A stretch of DNA of 64,000 bases from assembly GCF_034190915.1 (NCBI RefSeq), contig NW_026947486.1:98860123-98924122 (forward strand). The letters are read 5' to 3'. A program made the translations under genes and the position numbers. Source of the stretch: Cavia porcellus. Taxonomy: Eukaryota > Chordata > Mammalia > Rodentia > Caviidae. Below, piece by piece: positions 59,825-64,000 of the stretch. The notes below the pieces were generated by a model, which had not been told where the DNA came from, did not search any database, and saw only the letters and a program-made list of their open reading frames with translations. The stretch's first letter is position 1. The number at the start of each line of letters is the position of its first letter.

Positions 59825-59845
59825 GCACAGCGCCTGCGCAGATGG
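59825..59845 (-). promoter_or_regulatory. NRF1-type motif in the gene B promoter
   Basis: GCGCCTGCGCA at 59,830-59,840, 129 bp upstream of the gene B start, identical in sequence and spacing to the gene A motif although neighbouring bases have changed (for example GTGATGCGC versus GCGATGAGC). Confidence 0.6.
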
Positions 59846-59847
59846 GC

Positions 59848-60394
59848 ACTCAGCCTTAGGTGCCCACCAATGGGGGAGTCTCAGGGAAACTCCCATGACA
59901 CCCATGGCTCCCGGGAGACCCATGGGCCAGAGAGAGCCAGGCCTTTGTTTGCCCACTCTGCCATTAGTGTTGAGGGCACTTAGGGCTCCACATAGCACAG
60001 GCAGACAGGCACCAAAGGGAACCTCCTGAGCTGTCTTCAGTTCCCGCATTTTGATAGAGGGCTGAAGGTTCCTGAGGCTCCTGACAGGGCAGTGTCTACA
60101 TCTCTGTCACCAACACAACTGAAACACAGTGAAGCAAGTTAGAGCCAACCATTACCCACCATCCTCTACACAAATACTCAGGTTTCCCATTCTTCTCAAG
60201 TGCTTTCCCCACGATAGTTTTGTTTGTTCTCACCAACATGCTAAGATGTAGGGCAGGTCTTGTCCTCTCCAAGTAGAATTACAGAAAGTAAGGGAAAGAG
60301 AAAGGGAAGGAATTTTTAATTGCTGTCCTAAAGTCAATACCAATGGAGGTAAAATTAAGACAGTGCCTCTCCAATTGGTTAGCACAGAGCAAAC
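59848..60394. other. No gene recognised; distal promoter side of gene B
   Basis: Moderately GC-rich sequence upstream of gene B on the minus strand, with no homology to the flank of gene A. Nothing further identified. Confidence 0.4.
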
Positions 60395-60900
60395 ATATAA
60401 GTGTGTGGCAATTCCCATTGGCCCCTCATCTCTGAAGAATCTTTGTCCTTCAAGAGCAAACCTTTCCTAGGGCCATTTTATGCTACTAGAGGAGGCTTCT
60501 TTCTCTCTAGGCCACATATGTACCTGCCTGGTGGTGTGTCTTCCCCTCCTCACTATAGGATTCTGCTCTTCTTCCCTGAAATGTGCACTCAAGACACCCA
60601 TATTTCCCCTATCTCCCGTGATTCATCTGTAGAGCTGTTTTTAATGTTTTTCGAGCTGGAAGAAATCTTGCGAACTTAGGAAACATGACTACGCCCTTAT
60701 TGCAGGTTGAATGGTCTGCAAGTGCTGGACCAAAAGATATTTGATTCTTTGAGCCTTCTGGGACTATCAAGTCACACCACATTCTACTCTGAGACACAAA
60801 GCATGATAGTGGAAATCACTACCACCAAGGATGAAGCAGCGAATATACAAGATGGGAAAGAAGAATGTACCAATTCCAGTGCACATCTCTTTACACTCAC

Positions 60901-60943
<43 letters not shown>

Positions 60944-61150
60944 CTGAAATATGGCAAAGGCATACAGAATCCCTGCATAGGCTGAAACTAGTCATGAACT
61001 TTTCTGTTTGTTTATGTAGATTGCTAAATTTTGTCTTGTGTTTCATCCACTTCTCCTGATTTTCTGTGATTTTTTAAAGTGCTCTCAAGTTACCAGCAAT
61101 GTATCCCTAGTAGTGAGGGGTAGGCACAGACACATAATACTTGTACTGTT
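60395..61150. repeat. Third, diverged partial copy of the duplicated 5' flank
   Basis: Collinear with about 8,335-9,640 and 24,870-25,600: the AATTCCCATTGGCCCCTCA...CTAGAGGAGGCTTCTTTCTC part, the TTTCCCCTATCTCCCGTGATTC part, then a CA tract (60,903-60,939) and the TAGGCTGAAACTAGTCATGA part. Identity is clearly lower than between copies 1 and 2, so this is the oldest split of the three. Confidence 0.65.
60903..60939. repeat. (CA)n microsatellite
   Basis: Pure CA tract, paralogous to the tracts at 9,372 and 25,312. Confidence 0.95.
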
Positions 61151-62886
61151 GGGTTATGGTCATTGAGGTTCCTGCAGTCCTCCAATGGGGGTTACTCATG
61201 CTCTATAATACATCTGTTTTGGCATGTGATGCTCAGGATTTGACTTGTGACAAGATGTCTACATGGAGACCATGCCACCTCTTCCTTTGCTATCAATTTA
61301 TAAATGACTATACTATTTGAATCCATTCACATATTGATCCTGATGTCTCACCTGCACACAGACAAGAAGACAGAAAGACAGACAGGGAGACCAACACTTA
61401 TATCTAATAGCAGTCCTGCTGAGATGTTGTCTTAGGGCATGTTCACATTTGCAATTCTACGGAAGTTATTTATTCATTTGTGCCCCTGACATGGTTCTGT
61501 AACATCAAAATTTTTTGTATTCCATTGACAGCTTTGCAATTCATGTTTCAATTATTACATTTTTGTCTCCGTATGGACCAACTGAATGATAGACCTGTGT
61601 GTTGAATGATAGTGATGCTGAACCTTTTAGAGCCCTGTGTGACATGTGTGCAAGTGGCTCACCCAGCACCACCCATTGGTGACTTCTGGCTCAATTGTCC
61701 CTATAGCCCTTTATTCTGAGTTTAGTGAATATACTGACTTTTCTGCCTAGCTCTCTGCATACAGGGAAGTCAGAATTAAACAAATACTATTGCATTTCCT
61801 GCAAAAAAAAAAAAGACACTGAAGTCAAGGACCAATTTCTAACTAGTCTGTACAGGTGAAACAGCAAATATAATATTATAATAGTACTACAGAAAGCAAG
61901 TAGCAGTACAAAACTTAGGTCTGCCTGGTATGCTCAGAAGCAGAGATCATCAGAGGAAAATGGAGTTTGACATGCAACATCTGGGTGTGCCCCACTCCCA
62001 CACAAAGCCTGCCCTCATCTGCCAGCCATACTGCCAACCATGACTACCCAGAAGACACTCGCAACAGCCTGAAGCATTAATTTGTTTGAATTAAAAGCAG
62101 AGAAAAATCCAAGGACAGGATCCCACTGTTTTCTCAGTGTTTGGATCCCTCGATTGGTGATGGGACTTGCTCAATGTGACATAGAGATGGAATTGGAATG
62201 AGAAAATCTGTATCTACTGCCTGGCTGCCACCCACTTCTCCATATAGCATGACATAATCAGTTTTAACAAATGATTTCCCCTTCCTTGTCCCTAATACCA
62301 AGTGATGCTCAGATTTTCTGATTGTGTGAGGAGAGTGATCTTACATAAAGTCAGGATATTTACCTCTCACAGTGCCGTGGCTTCTCAGGCAGAGAGATGC
62401 TGAAGAGATGATAAGATCTGAAAAACAAAATTTTTGCTCTGCTCCTCTCTATCTGGCACTCCTACTCTCCGAATCTGACTACTTGAGCCTCACGGGAGTC
62501 AGGATGATACACAGTGGCCCTCAGAACCTTGAAACTGCAGTGCTTCAAAGGCTCCTAACACTGCTAAGCACAATCCTGTGATTTCTGGTTCAGAGCTGAA
62601 AAAACTTAAGTAGAAGTTTATTCATCTTGACCCCAGAAATTTGGGCTGGCATGTTTAAAATGTTGTACTTTCTTCTCAGGCTCTGGACTCAGCCTTGATT
62701 GTGGCCCGGTAGTTACAGATAATAATTTATATGTGCTGTGTATTGCAGTAAGTAATAGGCAGTACCTGTTTGTTTATACTTATGCGACATTCCTGGAATT
62801 CCCAATGTATATATAATAAGAGACATTAATTAAAGGAAATTTTGGGGTGTTTGCTCTGGTACTTTGCATGAAAATCCAAGAAGACT
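61151..62886. other. No gene recognised
   Basis: No exon, domain or clear repeat. A short GACA-like run lies at about 61,372-61,388 and a 12-nt A tract near 61,803. Confidence 0.45.
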
Positions 62887-63620
62887 TATTCTTTTTTTTT
62901 TTTTAATTTTATTTAAGAGGAAAAAGAGAAAAACACAAAACAAAACAAAGCGGTGTAAGGGTACACATAATACAGAACTACAAAAAAAAATAACAGTAAG
63001 AAATCACCTGTTAATAGATTACATAATATCATCTTGGAAATAGTTGCTCAAATCACAGTATCAAAGAATATTCAAACAGCGAGACTGTAAACAGCTATGT
63101 TCAATGATCCAAAAACATTAATATAGTCAGCTATATAACACCCCTAAACACACTTGCTGTTATATCCGTTAGAGCTCTTTATTTTCCCCTCTTTTTTACA
63201 ACAAAATTTACACATTTTGGATTTTATTACTCCTTAGTTCTTATTACTTTTTTTGGGGGGGGGGAGAATAAAGTCAAATATGGCAAAATAAAGCTGTCAG
63301 TCAAAACCAAGGATAGACATAGCACATGATGTAGAACAGAGTACAAGTTTATCAACAATGGTTATCAACGTTGTCTCTTGTTTCCTTAAAAAGAATAGTC
63401 TATCTCATTAGATATTATAAAGTTGGACAAAACAGTAGAGAACAAGACCAATAAAACTTAGGCATTGTAAACATTACAGGACTTCCAAAGGAGACAATAG
63501 TCAAACCAGAATGGGCATCTTAGTGAATCTTATTGCCTTCAAAGTAGTTGCCTATACCCTCAAACTTGATACTATCATACAGAATGGAACAGAGTCTAAT
63601 CAGTCAAAACAAGACACCTC
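62887..63620 (-). mobile_element. HAL1/L1 3' UTR, antisense, with T tract
   Basis: Starts with a T-rich tract (poly(A) of the minus-strand element) and ATTTTATTTAAGAGGAAAAA, then GCGGTGTAAGGGTACACA, TTTTTTGGGGGGGGGGAGAA, AGCTGTCAGTCAAAACCAAG and TGATACTATCATACAGAATG. It is the most complete 3' UTR of this family in the window and the reference for the 250-bp deletion at 30.8 kb. Confidence 0.8.
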
Positions 63621-64000
63621 CAGTGATGTAAGAGTTACCACCTTTTCATAAAGCTGATGGATCTGGATGTTTTTAGTTTTTCTGTTGCCAGGTTCTTGAC
63701 TAGGACTTGAATGATGTATATTACCTCCAGCTGAAGTGATTCAAAGACTCCTGTATTTATGAAATAGTGATGTATGTAAACATAACTGAATGGCATTTAG
63801 AAACTGCACAATTCATTGGTGCAATTTGCCTATTCCATTATCCATAAATTTGATTCTTTGGAAATGCGGAGTTCAGCAGTTATCAGCCTAGTTCACCAAT
63901 TCTAATTTCCTTACACATTAAACAATAACAAAAACTGACATGCAAATATTTTAACACATATATCTTAGAGAACCACTTGCCTAAGAATTATAGATCTCTA
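63621..64000. other. No gene recognised
   Basis: AT-rich intergenic sequence up to the window edge. I see no exon or repeat that I can support. Confidence 0.4.

Larger units (their letters stand above)
49137..59847. repeat. Segmental duplication unit B (contains gene B)
   Basis: Direct paralogue of 13,950-23,353. It has the same order of L1/HAL1-like start, antisense B1 (50,170-50,310), twin-primed L1 (53,695-54,655), ID-like SINE (54,777-54,860), tetranucleotide repeat (56,938-56,972) and LAGE3/CTAG-like gene. It is longer mainly because of about 1.87 kb at 51,495-53,362. It lacks the 21,273 ID SINE and the GA, GAAA and triple-DR1 features of A. Homology extends through the promoter to CGCAGATGGGCA and then stops. 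Confidence 0.88.

Noticed and set aside
1..64000. CRISPR arrays, operons, bacterial or phage genes
   Set aside because: No regularly spaced direct repeats with unique spacers, no ribosome-binding-site/ORF structure, and repeat content is plainly mammalian.

Overview
This window is non-coding-rich mammalian DNA, most likely from a rodent. The evidence for that is tRNA-Ala-type ID SINEs (A box near TAGCTCAGTGG, B box near GTTCAATCC, followed by an A-rich tail), short B1/Alu-like 7SL SINEs, several L1 and half-L1 (HAL1) fragments, one MaLR-like LTR and many long dinucleotide repeats. A beaver or kangaroo-rat relative is a guess only. There are no bacterial genes, operons or CRISPR arrays.

The only protein-coding family I recognise is a pair of minus-strand, three-exon loci at 22,285-23,205 (copy A) and 58,775-59,701 (copy B). 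Both encode a Pcc1-type domain of the LAGE3/CTAG (NY-ESO-1, KEOPS-subunit-like) family. The support is a Gly/Pro/acid-rich N-terminal exon beginning Met-Gln-Ala, a middle exon with the D-A-E-F...T-V-S-G signature, a last exon ending in the C-terminal helix (L-D-x-L-S), splice junctions conserved in phase, conserved AATAAA signals and an identical NRF1-type promoter motif. LAGE3/CTAG genes are X-linked in other mammals, so an X-chromosomal origin is plausible. The join from exon 1 to exon 2 is unresolved in both copies and each carries a different apparent lesion, so one or both may be pseudogenes.

Layout: 0.7-4.1 kb is an inverted 5'-truncated L1. 6.8-10.8 kb is a copy of the 5' flank of gene A, without a gene beside it. 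13.95-23.35 kb is duplication unit A, which ends at the promoter of gene A. 23.35-26.6 kb is the second copy of that 5' flank. 26.6-49.1 kb is spacer holding HAL1-type elements (30.4-38.6 kb), an interstitial telomeric tract (31.75 kb) and a MaLR-like LTR (45.7 kb). 49.1-59.85 kb is duplication unit B, a direct paralogue of A carrying gene B. 60.4-61.15 kb is a third, more diverged piece of the 5' flank. 62.9-63.6 kb is another HAL1/L1 3' end.

The window therefore reads as a small tandemly duplicated gene cluster in which retroelement insertions shared by the two units (twin-primed L1, B1) predate the duplication, and those in only one unit (ID SINEs, microsatellite expansions) postdate it. 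All homology calls are by eye; no alignment or database search was run.
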